DNA from: Desulfobacteraceae bacterium
GTDB taxonomy: Bacteria; Desulfobacterota; Desulfobacteria; Desulfobacterales; Desulfobacteraceae
DNA: 22,582 bases
NCBI GenBank assembly: GCA_003354055.1
Contig: PIVQ01000044.1
Span: forward strand, 1-22,582
Direction of reading: 5' to 3'
Position 1 is the first letter of the stretch. Each line of letters begins with the position of its first letter. Of the stretch, positions 21,507-22,582 are shown in pieces. A program made the position numbers and the translations under genes. The notes under the pieces were generated by a model, which was not told the origin of the DNA, searched no databases, and saw nothing but the letters and a program-made list of their open reading frames with translations.

Positions 21507-22582
21507 ATGACTGATCTAAACTCAATGCTGGCATTTGACAGGGACCATATCTGGCATCCCTATACGTCCATGACAACCCCTCTGACAACATATGCGGTCA
21601 AATCCGCAACCGGGGTCAGAATTGAATTATGCGACAGCAGGGTTTTAATTGACGGGATGTCTTCCTGGTGGGCGGCCATACACGGGTATAACCATCCTGT
21701 TTTGAACAAGGCAATACAGGATCAGCTTAAAAAAATGGCGCATATCATGTTCGGCGGATTCACCCACGAGCCGGCAGTGGATCTGGCCCGACTCCTGGTG
21801 AAGCTGACACCCGCCCCACTGGAACATGTGTTTTTTACAGATTCAGGATCGGTGGCTGTTGAGGTGGCCGTAAAGATGAGTCTTCAGTACTGGCAGGCCA
21901 AAGGAATGCCCGAAAAGAACAGATTGATCACGGTCAGATCCGGATACCACGGGGATACGTTTATGGCCATGTCGGTCTGCGACCCTGTCACCGGTATGCA
22001 CTCTATGTTCAACAACGTTCTGCTGAAGCAATTTTTTGCAGATGCACCTGCGAACGCGCCTGATGAAGATTCCATTGCATCCATGGCCAAGGTCATAAAA
22101 AAGCATCACAAAGATGCGGCAGCCGTCATTCTGGAACCGCTTGTACAGGGGGCTGGCGGAATGCGGTTCTATCCGCCGCAGTATTTAAAAGCACTCAAGC
22201 AGCTGTGTGACAAATATGATCTCCTCCTTATATTTGACGAAATCGCAACCGGATTCGGGCGTACGGGAAAAATGTTTGCCTGTGAGCATGCCGGTGTATC
22301 CCCGGATATTATGTGCCTTGGAAAGGCGTTAACCGGTGGCTACCTTACCCTTGCAGCCACCCTTGCAACAACACAGGTTGCCCACACGATATCAGAAAGC
22401 GAATCCGGCGTATTAATGCATGGCCCCACGTTTATGGCAAATCCGCTTGCCTGCAGTGCCGCCGTTGCCAGTATTGAACTGCTGATGTCTTATCCCCTCT
22501 GTGAACAGATCAATCATATAGAAGAACAGCTTTCAACCGGCTTGAACGAATTGAACGCCCTTGACTGTGTGCAGGATGTGAG
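21507..22582 (+). CDS. bioA: Adenosylmethionine-8-amino-7-oxononanoate aminotransferase (3' end outside window)
   Basis: The frame from ATG 21507 stays open to the window edge (358 codons). It begins [20 protein letters not shown], the characteristic BioA N-terminus, and shows [13 protein letters not shown] in the substrate pocket, [13 protein letters not shown], the PLP-contacting Asp244 in [13 protein letters not shown] and the Schiff-base Lys273 in LGKALTGGY, close to the positions in Escherichia coli BioA (245 and 274). The enzyme uses S-adenosylmethionine as amino donor to make 7,8-diaminopelargonic acid in biotin synthesis. Roughly 70 C-terminal residues are missing because of the window. 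A GGAAT about 7 bases before the ATG is the likely ribosome binding site. Regulation by BirA is suggested by the operator at 21461. Confidence 0.93.
   Translation, partial: MTDLNSMLAFDRDHIWHPYTSMTTPLTTYAVKSATGVRIELCDSRVLIDGMSSWWAAIHGYNHPVLNKAIQDQLKKMAHIMFGGFTHEPAVDLARLLVKLTPAPLEHVFFTDSGSVAVEVAVKMSLQYWQAKGMPEKNRLITVRSGYHGDTFMAMSVCDPVTGMHSMFNNVLLKQFFADAPANAPDEDSIASMAKVIKKHHKDAAAVILEPLVQGAGGMRFYPPQYLKALKQLCDKYDLLLIFDEIATGFGRTGKMFACEHAGVSPDIMCLGKALTGGYLTLAATLATTQVAHTISESESGVLMHGPTFMANPLACSAAVASIELLMSYPLCEQINHIEEQLSTGLNELNALDCVQDV

Overview
The window looks like part of the chromosome of a sulfate-reducing Desulfobacterota bacterium, Desulfobacteraceae-like. This is inference from gene style: a DJ-1/AraC regulator, a CHAT lipoprotein, an EB_dh haem protein beside a hybrid kinase, a ferredoxin-SCP2 fusion and an integron-type integrase with a long N-terminal extension. 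No rRNA, tRNA or CRISPR array was seen.

Left part (1-6020): the first ~118 bases are the end of an IS3-family insertion sequence, with only the first 15 codons of its orfA inside the window. Next comes an AT-rich block of five genes, all on the minus strand. In transcription order they are a divergent Gfo/Idh/MocA oxidoreductase, an enolase-superfamily (MR/MLE) enzyme, a D-2-hydroxyacid dehydrogenase, a second Gfo/Idh/MocA oxidoreductase and a radical SAM protein with extra C-terminal cysteines. A structured inverted repeat lies between the first two genes. The block resembles a small pathway for an unusual sugar, cyclitol or hydroxy acid, and I do not recognise it as a described system.

Junction (6021-8132): a perfect 18-bp hairpin, a possible insertion-sequence remnant, and an integron-type tyrosine recombinase gene broken by 19-nt insertions. 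One insertion carries an in-frame stop, and a tandem pair lies further on. Removing all 57 inserted bases restores one continuous integrase. The IS end on one side and the dead integrase on the other suggest that the five-gene block is acquired DNA.

Middle (8133-16219): a tautomerase-fold protein diverges from a GlxA-type AraC regulator. After these come a TPR-CHAT lipoprotein, a remnant of a hydrolase 3' end, an orphan periplasmic solute-binding protein, an alpha/beta-hydrolase lipoprotein, an intact cytoplasmic alpha/beta hydrolase (the likely source of the remnant) and a hemolysin III family membrane protein.

Right part (16220-22582): an exported EB_dh-type haem-domain protein sits 7 bp upstream of a membrane hybrid histidine kinase, which suggests a sensor pair. 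A bidirectional terminator separates it from a MarR regulator and an iron-sulfur/SCP2 fusion protein. Matching palindromes precede both of those genes, which points to a self-contained regulon. The window ends inside bioA, which has a strong promoter overlapped by a BirA-like operator.
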